From assembly GCA_963829545.1 (NCBI GenBank), contig CAWHIX010000007.1, positions 124,001 through 188,000 of the forward strand: DNA of 64,000 nucleotides, read 5' to 3'. The notes under the pieces are model-generated. The model had not been told where the DNA came from. It saw only the letters and a program-made list of their open reading frames with translations, and did no database searches. This stretch comes from JAXGXJ01 sp963829545 (GTDB lineage: Bacteria > Actinomycetota > Thermoleophilia > RBG-16-64-13). Both the position numbers and the translations under genes were made by a program. The number at the start of each line of letters is the position of its first letter. Position 1 is the stretch's first letter. Of the stretch, positions 20,774-28,670 are shown in pieces.

Positions 20774-21357
20774 AGAACTCGCACGTGCGTGGGCGCGCCA
20801 CCGCCCTTAGGCCCGTGGCCGGCCCACTGATGCGCTCCGCAGGAATCGCGCTGCTCCTCCTGGTACTCCTTCTGGCCGCGGTGGCCTGTGGGTCCTCCGC
20901 TTCGGAAGGTACGACCGAGACCACGCAGACCACACAGACGACCGACGCGGGGGGAGCGCAGGCTCCCGATTTCAACGGAGTCACACTCGCCGGCGAGGAG
21001 GTCTCGCTGAGTGAGTACCGCGGCAAGCCGTTGGTCCTGGCCTTCATGGCCAGTTGGTGAAGTTCCTGCCGGGCCGAGGGGTCCGAACTCGATAGGTTCT
21101 ATCGAGAGAACAGCGAAGAAGCAGGACTGCTGAGCCTGGCGGTGAGCGACACCGACGAGGCCATGCGGGCCTTCATGGATGCCGGCGGTTTCACGTTCCC
21201 CGTCATGCTCGACGTCGATGAGGTCTATCAGGAGTACGGGATCAGCGCGATCCCGGCGATGGTCATCATCGATGCCGAGGGTCAGATCGTGGACACGATG
21301 GTCGGTGCCGCTACCGCCGACGAGCTGTCCGCCGCGATCGCCGGCCTCTCCGACTGA
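20770..21357 (+). CDS. candidate selenoprotein: TlpA-like lipoprotein with U-S-S-C active site
   Basis: ATG 20770 overlaps the lgt stop. The frame gives a signal peptide with a lipobox (VAC, Cys near residue 40), a Thr-rich linker, and a TlpA/AhpC-type thioredoxin domain: APDFNGVTLAGEEVSLSEYR, LVLAFMASW, then TGA at 21058-21060, then SSCRAEGSEL in the same frame. The TGA sits exactly where the first Cys of the WCxxC motif is expected, giving W-Sec-S-S-C. The domain continues with FPVMLDVDEVYQEYGI and the cis-Pro motif IPAMVIID to the stop at 21355-21357, 195 residues in all. A hairpin starts at the base after the TGA. Predicted membrane-anchored extracytoplasmic thiol reductase. Without Sec readthrough the product would lack the entire catalytic half. 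Confidence 0.82.
21061..21089 (+). promoter_or_regulatory. SECIS-like hairpin after in-frame TGA (second)
   Basis: AGTTC (21061-21065) pairs with GAACT (21085-21089); after a five-base left bulge, GGGCC (21071-21075) pairs with GGTCC (21080-21084), one G-U, closing a GAGG loop. The loop starts 16 nt after the TGA with G first, in line with the bacterial SECIS model. Confidence 0.72.
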
Positions 21358-21488
21358 CGTCCCGCACGACCCGGCCGACCGGTCGGCACTGCGCCGTCCG
21401 GAACCGTGCCGTTCGCCTGCCCACAAACGGAACGCCGCTGCGCACCCTCGCGTCTGACGGGCCACAGGGCTTCGGACAGAGGGGGTGC

Positions 21489-22631
21489 ATGATGAGGGGC
21501 ATCGGCACAGGTATACGGATTCACAAAGCCTTCGCCATCGGAGTGGTAGTCGCCGGGATCCTGGTTCTGGCGGCAGTGCTGGGGGTCGCGGGGTGCGCGG
21601 ACCGGAACGCGGAGTCAGTCACCACTACCTATGCGGCCGCCACCGAGACGACGGCCGCAGCCGCTCTGAGTTCCGGGCAGGACAGTCCGCCGGTAGCTGA
21701 TGGAGAGGTCGCATGGGACGAGGGCAGCGGAGACACGCAGGGAGGTGGCTCGCAGGTCACCGGCAGTCTGATCGCGCTGGAGGGGACCGCGGGCCAGAAG
21801 GTCATCAGCGACGCGCAGATGGAGATCGAGGTCGAGAGCGGCAGGTTTGAAGCGGTGTTCGATCAGGCGCTGATGCTGGCCGACCGCTACGGAGGCTACA
21901 TCGTCAGCTCGGGAGCCCACGCCAGTGGCGAGGACGGAGGGATGAAGAGTGGCAGCATGGCCATCCGCGTCCCCGCAGCCTCCTTTTCCAGAGCTCTGGC
22001 GGACGCCGGCAAGCTTGGTGAGGTAAAGGTCCAGCAGATCCAGACCCAGGACGTCACCGAAGAATACGTGGATCTTGAGGCGCGCATCGCCAACTCCGAA
22101 GCTCATGTCCAGGCCCTGTTGGCCCTGCTGGCCAAGGCCAAGACGGTGGACGAGGTCCTACAGGTGCAACAGGTGCTGACTGGAGCCCAGCAGCAACTGG
22201 AGGAACTGAAGGGGCGGCTGCGCTATCTCGACGAGCACACCAGTTACTCGACTCTGGCCCTGACGATCTACGAGACCGGAGCCGTGATCACCACCTCCAC
22301 CGAGTGGGGCTTCACAGGCGCCCTGAAGGACGCCGTCCGCAACCTGGTGCGCGCGGTCAACGCGATCGTGAGAGGGCTGGGCGTGCTGGTGCCGGTGCTC
22401 ATCGTGCTGGGGATCATCGCTTATGTGATCTACAGGATCTGGCTTTCCGTGACGCGGCGAAGGCGCAAGCAGGACGCCGGCAGGTATCAGCCATATCCAC
22501 AGGGTGGGCGAGGCCCGGGAGCAGCTCAGGCTTCGGCGGGCGAGGCGGCTGCTCAAGCGGCGCCTGCTCAAGCGCAGCCTGCCCCGGCGTCGAGTGAGGC
22601 AGGCTCGGACCTGCCGCCGGCGGAGGGCTGA
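21489..22631 (+). CDS. DUF4349 lipoprotein
   Basis: Predicted surface lipoprotein of 380 residues: signal peptide with lipobox VAGC near residue 36, Ser/Thr-rich linker, then the DUF4349 domain with SDAQMEIEVESGRFEAVFD and GGYIVSSG. A coiled-coil region centred on VDLEARIANSEAHVQALLALL follows, then a transmembrane helix near residues 300-320 and a basic, Ala/Pro/Gln-rich cytoplasmic tail. The lipid anchor plus a C-terminal helix would make a hairpin-like topology. Start ATG 21489 follows GAGGGGGTGC; 21492 is a second ATG. Function of the family is unknown. Confidence 0.82.
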   Translation: MMRGIGTGIRIHKAFAIGVVVAGILVLAAVLGVAGCADRNAESVTTTYAAATETTAAAALSSGQDSPPVADGEVAWDEGSGDTQGGGSQVTGSLIALEGTAGQKVISDAQMEIEVESGRFEAVFDQALMLADRYGGYIVSSGAHASGEDGGMKSGSMAIRVPAASFSRALADAGKLGEVKVQQIQTQDVTEEYVDLEARIANSEAHVQALLALLAKAKTVDEVLQVQQVLTGAQQQLEELKGRLRYLDEHTSYSTLALTIYETGAVITTSTEWGFTGALKDAVRNLVRAVNAIVRGLGVLVPVLIVLGIIAYVIYRIWLSVTRRRRKQDAGRYQPYPQGGRGPGAAQASAGEAAAQAAPAQAQPAPASSEAGSDLPPAEG

Positions 22632-22842
22632 GCCTGCGCAACGGGGAGTGGCGGGGGAGTGGCGGGGCGGCGCCGGGAGAGAACTCCCGGCGCCGCCCTC
22701 ATGGTGTATACTCGCTCCTTCGTGGCGCCACCAACAGGTCGCTGATCGAAAGATCCGTCCGGCGGCACGAGTACAATTCCATACCACACCCCTGCTCCGG
22801 CAGTAAGGCCGGGGCCGCTCAGACCGTAGGAGGTGACCCAAA

Positions 22843-23301
22843 CTGAACAGCTACGAGCTGGTTCTTATCCTGCGTACAGACGTTGAGGATGAAGAACGAA
22901 ACGCGGTGCTCGATCGCACCAAAAGCATCATCACGGGTGACAACGGCACCATCGTGAAGATCGACGAGTGGGGCAAGAAACGCCTCGCCTATGAGATCAA
23001 GGATTCCTTCGACGGCGTCTACTACATCCTCTACTTCGAGGCTGAGTCCAAGACGCTCGACGAGGTGACCCGCGTACTGGGCATCACCGACAGCGTCCTC
23101 CGCTACATGCCTCTCAAGCATGAGAGGCCGTTCAGCTTCCAGCAGCCCGCCGCAACAGCGGCTCCCGCCGCAGCTCCGGCAGCGGCAGCTCCAGTCGCGG
23201 CTCCGGCGGCGGCTCCCGTGGCGCCCCCCGAAGTGGCTCCCGAGTTGGCTCCGGAGTTGGCTCCCGAAGCCCCAGCAGCCGACGCCCCTGAAGAAGCCTA
23301 G
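22843..23301 (+). CDS. rpsF: 30S ribosomal protein S6 with Ala/Pro-rich tail; apparent CTG start
   Basis: S6 binds S18 in the central domain of the 30S subunit. The family N-terminus NSYELVLILRTDVEDEE is encoded directly after a CTG at 22843, with a strong Shine-Dalgarno AGGAGG at 22828-22833 and a 9-base spacer. No ATG, GTG or TTG lies in frame at a better position; the next in-frame start (GTG 22906) would remove the first beta strand and helix. So CTG is either a rare start or a damaged ATG. The S6 fold ends near residue 100 (YMPLKHERPF). A tail of about 50 residues made almost only of Ala, Pro, Val and Glu follows. Operon rpsF-ssb-rpsR. Confidence 0.92.
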   Translation: MNSYELVLILRTDVEDEERNAVLDRTKSIITGDNGTIVKIDEWGKKRLAYEIKDSFDGVYYILYFEAESKTLDEVTRVLGITDSVLRYMPLKHERPFSFQQPAATAAPAAAPAAAAPVAAPAAAPVAPPEVAPELAPELAPEAPAADAPEEA

Positions 23302-23316
23302 GCTAAGGAGCGCAAC

Positions 23317-23763
23317 ATGGCTCGCGGTATCGCACACGTGACGCTGGTGGGTAACCTTACCCGCGACCCCGAGCTCCGGCAGACTCCCAGCGGCACGTCC
23401 GTCTGTCAACTGGGAGTGGCTGTGAATTCCTCGTACAAGGACTCATCGGGGCAGTGGGTCGAGAAGCCCAATTTCTTCGATGTGGTGGTATGGGGTACGC
23501 AAGGTGAGAACTGCGCCAAGTATCTGGCCAAGGGCCGCCAGGTAGCCGTCGACGGCCGTCTCGATCAGCGCAGCTGGGACGCGCAGGACGGTACGAAGCG
23601 CAGCAAGGTCGAAATCATCGCCGACACGGTGATGTTCATCGGCGGGCAGGGCGGCGAAGCGCGCGAACCGGCTTTCCGGGGTGGCGCGCAGAACGCTCCT
23701 GGTCCGGCCGCTCAAGACGATTTTCGTGACATCGATTTCGGGGGCGACGACATCCCCTTCTAG
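23317..23763 (+). CDS. ssb: single-stranded DNA-binding protein
   Basis: 148 residues. OB-fold starts GIAHVTLVGNLTRDPELR and includes FFDVVVWGTQGENCAKYL and the QVAVDGRLDQRSW strand. A short Gly/Ala/Pro linker leads to the acidic tip DFGGDDIPF, the docking site for replication and repair partners. ATG 23317 with SD AAGGAGCGCAAC. Classical position between rpsF and rpsR. Confidence 0.96.
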   Translation: MARGIAHVTLVGNLTRDPELRQTPSGTSVCQLGVAVNSSYKDSSGQWVEKPNFFDVVVWGTQGENCAKYLAKGRQVAVDGRLDQRSWDAQDGTKRSKVEIIADTVMFIGGQGGEAREPAFRGGAQNAPGPAAQDDFRDIDFGGDDIPF

Positions 23764-23788
23764 TCGTTCTCCAAGGAGGTAGAACAAA

Positions 23789-24046
23789 GTGGCGAATCTC
23801 AAGAAGCCGACGCGTCGAGTCCGGCCGACGACCGGCAACCGGCGGCGCAAGTACTGCTTCTTCTGCAAAGAAGGCGTGGAGATGGTCGATTACAAGGACT
23901 TCGGCACGCTGCGCAGGTTCATGTCCGAGCGTGGGAAGATCCGGTCTCGGCGGACCACAGGTGCCTGTCGGCGCCACCAGCGGCAGGTCGCCGTGGCGAT
24001 CAAGCGGGCGCGCGAGGTCGCGCTGCTGCCCTATAGCAGCCGCTGA
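23789..24046 (+). CDS. rpsR: 30S ribosomal protein S18
   Basis: 85 residues from GTG 23789, preceded by AAGGAGGTAGAA. Contains the zinc-binding type CFFC motif (KYCFFCKEG) with a later Cys-Arg-Arg-His (TGACRRHQ) and the S18 helices YKDFGTLRRFMSERGKI and VAVAIKRAREVALLPY. Partner of S6, encoded two genes upstream. Confidence 0.96.
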   Translation: MANLKKPTRRVRPTTGNRRRKYCFFCKEGVEMVDYKDFGTLRRFMSERGKIRSRRTTGACRRHQRQVAVAIKRAREVALLPYSSR

Positions 24047-24060
24047 CAGTAGCCCTGGTC

Positions 24061-25038
24061 ATGGATCGGCCTTCCCCGGTCGCATTCGTTCAGTTCAGCA
24101 AGGCGATGGCGATCACCGTCGTCCTTGGCGTATGTATCTCGTTCCTGCCTCTGGGCCTGCCGGTGTTCGCGCCTTTGCTGGCGCTTCCCCTGGCTTATCT
24201 GGTGGTGCGCGGGGGACTGGGGCAGGGATTGGCCCTGGCGGTCGTGGTCGGGATACTCGTGTGGTTCGCAGCCGGACTGGGGACGGCCGCAATGATCGTC
24301 CTCCTGTTGCTCGGGCTGGGCGTGACGCTGGGAGAAGCGCTGCGTCGGCGCTGGTCGTTCGGGAGGACGTTGGCCGTTGTAGCGTCGGGTGCGCTCGTAG
24401 CTCTGGTGCTCTGGGGAGTGCTGCTGTGGCAGCTGGGCTTGAGCCTGAGCGATCTTCGGGAAAGCGCCTTCAGCTCCCTCGACCGGGCGGAAGAGATGTA
24501 CGCGGGCATGGGTGTGCAGGCGGCTACCACGGATCTGGCATCTGAACAGTTGCGGCGGCTGATAGACATGATGCCGTACCTGGTCCCCGGGCTGCTGGGG
24601 ATGGGCGTCATCCTGTTGGCGGCCAGTTGCATCGGACTCGCCTACGCCTTCTTCCCCCGTCTTCGCGACAAGGTCGAGGTGCAGATGGCGTTATCCGGGT
24701 TCCGGATGCATTGGTCCATGGCCTACGTTTCCATCGCCGGGTTGGCCATGCTCGTGCTTTCGCGTGGCGAGGCCGTGTGGCACTCGGTCATGCTCTACGC
24801 GGGAATCGACCTGCTGCTCGTCTCGCAGACGCTGTTCTTCCTGCAGGGTCTGGCGATCGTGCGCTGGTACGCGAGGACCCGGCAGGTGCAGCCCGGGGCG
24901 AGTACGGCACTCTACTTGGCTGCCGTCTTTGGCCAGGCGTTCCTCCAGCTGACGGGGTTGCTGGGGTTGTTCGATACGTGGTTGGATTGTCGCAGAAGGT
25001 TCGCTCTCAAGAGCCCCCGCCCGGGCCCTTCGAGGTGA
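24061..25038 (+). CDS. DUF2232 (YybS-like) membrane protein
   Basis: 325 residues with about eight hydrophobic segments, matching the DUF2232/YybS membrane family that often sits between rpsR and rplI. Readable features: ITVVLGVCISFLPLGLPVF, a central loop with LSDLRESAFSSLDRAEEMY, and MPYLVPGLLGMGVILLAAS. Family function is not known; some members resemble ECF S components. Starts 14 bases after rpsR. Confidence 0.8.
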   Translation: MDRPSPVAFVQFSKAMAITVVLGVCISFLPLGLPVFAPLLALPLAYLVVRGGLGQGLALAVVVGILVWFAAGLGTAAMIVLLLLGLGVTLGEALRRRWSFGRTLAVVASGALVALVLWGVLLWQLGLSLSDLRESAFSSLDRAEEMYAGMGVQAATTDLASEQLRRLIDMMPYLVPGLLGMGVILLAASCIGLAYAFFPRLRDKVEVQMALSGFRMHWSMAYVSIAGLAMLVLSRGEAVWHSVMLYAGIDLLLVSQTLFFLQGLAIVRWYARTRQVQPGASTALYLAAVFGQAFLQLTGLLGLFDTWLDCRRRFALKSPRPGPSR

Positions 25039-25057
25039 CATAGCTAAGGAGTGAGAT

Positions 25058-25519
25058 ATGGAAGTGATACTGCTTCAGGACGTCGAAAAGCTAGGCAACA
25101 AGGGCGAGGTCGCGAACGTGTCCGACGGATACGCCCGCAACTACCTCTTCCCCCGCAAGTTGGCCGAAATGGCCACTCCCGCGCGCGTAGCCTCCGTGCG
25201 CAAGATCATGGACGAGAAGCTGGCGGCCGAACGTCGCGAGGCCGAGCGGGCCGACGAGACGCGCGACCTCCTCTCGAAGACCGTGCTCACCATCCCTGCC
25301 TCGGTGGGATCGGCCGATAGGCTCTTCGGCTCGGTCACCAGCCAGGACATCGCCGATGCCATCTACGCCGCCCGCAAGATCCGCGTGGACAAGCGTAATG
25401 TGGCGTTGGAGGAACCCATCAAGACCGTGGGGACATTCATGGTCAAAGTGTCCGTGCATCACAGCGTAGAGGCTGCGGATGTGAAGGTCATGGTCGTCCC
25501 GGAGGGGTCCAAAGAGTAA
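25058..25519 (+). CDS. rplI: 50S ribosomal protein L9
   Basis: 153 residues. N-terminal rRNA-binding domain with the L9 signature EVILLQDVEKLGNKGEV and VSDGYARNYLFPRKLA; long connecting helix; C-terminal domain including FGSVTSQDIADAI and KTVGTFMVKV. ATG 25058 with SD TAAGGAGTGAG. Confidence 0.96.
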   Translation: MEVILLQDVEKLGNKGEVANVSDGYARNYLFPRKLAEMATPARVASVRKIMDEKLAAERREAERADETRDLLSKTVLTIPASVGSADRLFGSVTSQDIADAIYAARKIRVDKRNVALEEPIKTVGTFMVKVSVHHSVEAADVKVMVVPEGSKE

Positions 25520-25551
25520 GCGCGGCCGTTTCTGCCGGGGGAGAGGCGCTC

Positions 25552-26928
25552 ATGGAATCACCGGCAAGCAGGGGCGGCCCGGCAGGGCCGCTCGGGGGAG
25601 AGCAGACAGTCCCGCAGAACATCGACGCCGAGATATCGGTGCTCGGCGCCAGCATGCTCACGCCCAACGTGATCCCGGGCGTGAGCGAGATCATCCGGCC
25701 CAAGCACTTCTATCGCCTGTCTCATCAGCGCATCTTCGAAGTCATCGAGGATCTGTTCTCGCGGGGAGAGCCAGTCGACCCCATCACTGTCAGCGAGGAA
25801 CTGGCCAATCGCGCCAGCCTCGACCTGGTCGGCGGACGGGCCTTCATCCATAGCCTGGCCACCGCCGTGCCGGCCGCCACGAACGCCCGCCACTACGCGG
25901 AGATCGTGAGGGAGAACTACCTGCTGCGCTCTCTCATCCGCGTGGGCGGCGAGATCACCGAGATGGGCTACAGGCGCGAGCAGGCGCCCGTGGAACTCAT
26001 CGACAAGGCGGAGCAGATGGTGTTCGATATCTCCGAGGACCGCGTCGTCGGGGAGTTCGAGTCCATCAGCGACCTCATCAGCGAGAGCTTCGCCGAGCTC
26101 GAGCTGACCATGAGCGAGGGGCACCACACCGTCGGTTGTCAGACGGGCTTTCGCGAGCTCGACACGATCATCAGCGGCTTCCAGCCCGCCAACCTGGTCA
26201 TCCTTGCCGCTCGGCCCTCCATGGGCAAGACGGCTCTGGCGCTCAATATCGCCCGGAACGTAGGCGTCGACCAGGGCAAGGGCGTGGCCATCTTCAGCCT
26301 GGAGATGTCGAAGATGGAAGTGGTGCGGCGGATGATGTGCGCCGAGGCCCGCGTTGACAGTTGGCGGGTGCAGAGGGGCATCATGCAGCCCCAGGAGTGG
26401 AGCCGGCTGGCCGCGGCCTGCACGCCTTTGCATTCCGCTCCCATCTTCATCGACGATAGCGCGTCGCTCAATCTCATGGAGATCCGGGCCAAGGCCAGAC
26501 GCCTCAAGGCCAAGGAGAAGAACCTCAGCCTGATCCTGGTCGACTACCTTCAGCTCATGATGGGCGACATCGGAGTGGAGAACCGCCAGCAGGAGATCTC
26601 CCGCATCTCCCGGGGTCTCAAGATCCTGGCCCGCGAACTCGAGGTGCCGGTCATGGCGCTCTCGCAGCTTTCCCGGCAGGTGGAGGCGCGGGCCGGCAAC
26701 CGGCCGGTACTGTCGGACCTTCGCGAATCGGGCGCGATCGAGCAGGATGCGGACCTGGTGATGTTCATCTATCGCGACGAGGTCTATAACCGCGACAGCC
26801 CCGACAAGGGCACGGCCGAGATCATCGTGGGCAAGCAGAGGAATGGGCCCATCGGGGACTGCAAGCTGGCCTTCATCCAGAGCTACACGCGTTTCGCCGA
26901 CCTGGCCGACAGGCGCGGGGCCCAGTAG
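25552..26928 (+). CDS. dnaB: replicative DNA helicase DnaB
   Basis: Hexameric 5'-3' replication-fork helicase, 458 residues. N-terminal domain starts PQNIDAEISVLGASML; linker helix; RecA-like domain with Walker A AARPSMGKTALA, Walker B LILVDYLQLM, and the Arg-finger region GNRPVLSDLRESGAIEQDAD. No intein or insertion. Follows rplI as in many Gram-positives. Confidence 0.96.
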   Translation: MESPASRGGPAGPLGGEQTVPQNIDAEISVLGASMLTPNVIPGVSEIIRPKHFYRLSHQRIFEVIEDLFSRGEPVDPITVSEELANRASLDLVGGRAFIHSLATAVPAATNARHYAEIVRENYLLRSLIRVGGEITEMGYRREQAPVELIDKAEQMVFDISEDRVVGEFESISDLISESFAELELTMSEGHHTVGCQTGFRELDTIISGFQPANLVILAARPSMGKTALALNIARNVGVDQGKGVAIFSLEMSKMEVVRRMMCAEARVDSWRVQRGIMQPQEWSRLAAACTPLHSAPIFIDDSASLNLMEIRAKARRLKAKEKNLSLILVDYLQLMMGDIGVENRQQEISRISRGLKILARELEVPVMALSQLSRQVEARAGNRPVLSDLRESGAIEQDADLVMFIYRDEVYNRDSPDKGTAEIIVGKQRNGPIGDCKLAFIQSYTRFADLADRRGAQ

Positions 26929-26973
26929 GTCCGCCAGGGCCGGCCGGGCGAAAGCCGAGAGGACGGGGGAAAG

Positions 26974-28512
26974 ATGTCGGAGGACGGCCGGCGCTACGAC
27001 GCGATCATAGTGGGGGGCGGTCCAGCTGGGATCTTCGCCGCTCTCGAACTGTCCCGTCACCCCGGCCTGCGGGTGCTCCTCCTGGAGAAAGGGGCCGACA
27101 TCTCCGAGCGCAACTGCCCGGCGCGGGCAACCGGCTCCTGCGCGCACTGCCCGACCTGCGACATCACCACCGGATGGGGTGGCGCCGGGGCCTTCTCCGA
27201 CGGCAAGCTGACCCTGGGCACCGAGGTGGGCGGGTGGTTGGGCGAGTATCTGGACAACGGGACCCTGAGGGGGCTCATATCCCGCGTGGACGCGATCTAT
27301 CGCGAGTTCGGAGCCCCCGACCGGCTCTACGGCGAAGACGTCGAGCAACTCGACCGCTGGGCCGATCTGGCTTCGCCCCACGGCCTGCGCTTGGTCCGCT
27401 CGCCCGTGCGGCACCTGGGCACAGAGCATGCGGCCGGCGTGATGGCGGCCATGCGGGCCTACCTCAAGGACAAGGTAGATATCGCCACCCACCAGGACGT
27501 CGCGCGGGTCCTGACGGAACCGGTGTCGGGCGCCTCCGCCGCGTCGGTGGCGAGCGCGCCGGCAGCGCCAGCGGTCGGACTCGCGGCTGGGCGGCGCGGG
27601 GGCCCAGCGGTGGCGCAGCGCGTGGTGGGGGTGGCTACCGCGGACGGGGAGACGCACCTGAGCGAGGCCGTCATCCTGGCCCCGGGGCGGCAGGGGTCGT
27701 CTTGGCTCACGGGGGAGGCCGACCGGCTGGGCATCCCGCTGGTGAGCAACGCCGTGGACATCGGGGTGCGCGTGGAGGTGTCGGCCGTCGTGACGGATCC
27801 CATCACCACGGAACTGTACGAGCCCAAGCTTCTCTACACCTCGCGCCATTTCGAGGATCAGGTGCGCACCTTCTGCATGAATCCGCGGGGCGCCGTGTGT
27901 ACGGAGAGTTGGGGAGACGCGGTCACGGTCAACGGGCACAGCTACGCGGCCGCCGAGCGCAAGACCGACAACACCAACTTCGCTCTCCTAGTCTCCACGC
28001 GTTTCACCGAGCCTTTCAAGGAGCCCATCGCCTACGGCAAGTCCATCGCCCGTTTGGCCAACATGCTGGGCAAGGACATCCTCGTACAGCGGCTGGGCGA
28101 CCTGCGGGCCGGGCGTCGCACCACTCCGGCGAGACTGGCGCGCAGCGTGGTGGAACCGACGCTGCGCGCCGCCACCCCCGGCGACCTCAGCTTCGCCCTT
28201 CCCTATCGCCACCTGCGCGATCTTCTCGACATGCTCGACGCTCTCGATGCCTTCCTTCCCGGGGTGGGAGGCCGGGACACGCTTCTCTACGGGGCGGAGG
28301 TGAAGTTCTACTCCTCCCGGCTGGCCCTCGACTCCCGGTTGGAGACGCCCATCTCCGGGCTGTACGCGGTGGGTGACGGCGCGGGCGTGACGCGGGGGCT
28401 GGTCCAGGCTTCTGCTTCGGGGCTGGTGGCGGCAGGAGCCGTGGCGGCAGGAGCCGTGGCGGCGGGGGCGGCACAGGCCGGGGCCGAACGGGGCGGGGCG
28501 GGCCTGGTGTAA
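26974..28512 (+). CDS. FAD-dependent dehydrogenase (COG2509-type)
   Basis: Predicted soluble FAD-dependent oxidoreductase of the uncharacterised COG2509 family. FAD-binding dinucleotide fold AIIVGGGPAGIFAALELSR at residues 9-27; a Cys cluster (NCPARATGSCAHCPTC, about residues 45-62); WGGAGAFSDGKLTL; and the second FAD motif GLYAVGDGAGVTRGLVQA near the C-terminus. A low-complexity Ala-rich insertion near residues 180-205 and an Ala-Gly repeat at the end are unusual. The end repeat derives from a 15-bp DNA tandem repeat. Between dnaB and purA; no functional link is evident. Confidence 0.83.
   Translation: MSEDGRRYDAIIVGGGPAGIFAALELSRHPGLRVLLLEKGADISERNCPARATGSCAHCPTCDITTGWGGAGAFSDGKLTLGTEVGGWLGEYLDNGTLRGLISRVDAIYREFGAPDRLYGEDVEQLDRWADLASPHGLRLVRSPVRHLGTEHAAGVMAAMRAYLKDKVDIATHQDVARVLTEPVSGASAASVASAPAAPAVGLAAGRRGGPAVAQRVVGVATADGETHLSEAVILAPGRQGSSWLTGEADRLGIPLVSNAVDIGVRVEVSAVVTDPITTELYEPKLLYTSRHFEDQVRTFCMNPRGAVCTESWGDAVTVNGHSYAAAERKTDNTNFALLVSTRFTEPFKEPIAYGKSIARLANMLGKDILVQRLGDLRAGRRTTPARLARSVVEPTLRAATPGDLSFALPYRHLRDLLDMLDALDAFLPGVGGRDTLLYGAEVKFYSSRLALDSRLETPISGLYAVGDGAGVTRGLVQASASGLVAAGAVAAGAVAAGAAQAGAERGGAGLV
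28426..28470 (+). repeat. 15-bp tandem repeat, three copies, in coding sequence
   Basis: Units GTGGCGGCAGGAGCC at 28426 and 28441 are identical; a third at 28456 differs at three bases. The repeat encodes Val-Ala-Ala-Gly-Ala in the C-terminal tail of the FAD-dependent protein. Copy number could vary without breaking the frame. Confidence 0.85.
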
Positions 28513-28670
28513 ACTGTCATCGGCGCTCGGCCGCGGGAAGTGCGGCGCGAGCCCTGTGCGGGTCGGGAGCGTTTTCGAAGCGCGACCGGTGGCAGACCGC
28601 GAGGGGCGACAAGGGGCGCCGGGCGGCAGCCGGCCGCCGTTTTGGTCTTGAGACTACACATACGGGAGGC

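Noticed and set aside
25558..27939. Long antisense ORF (793 codons) opposite dnaB and the FAD gene
   Set aside because: Composition and lack of motifs mark it as a high-GC shadow of the plus-strand genes; both opposite genes are clear family members.
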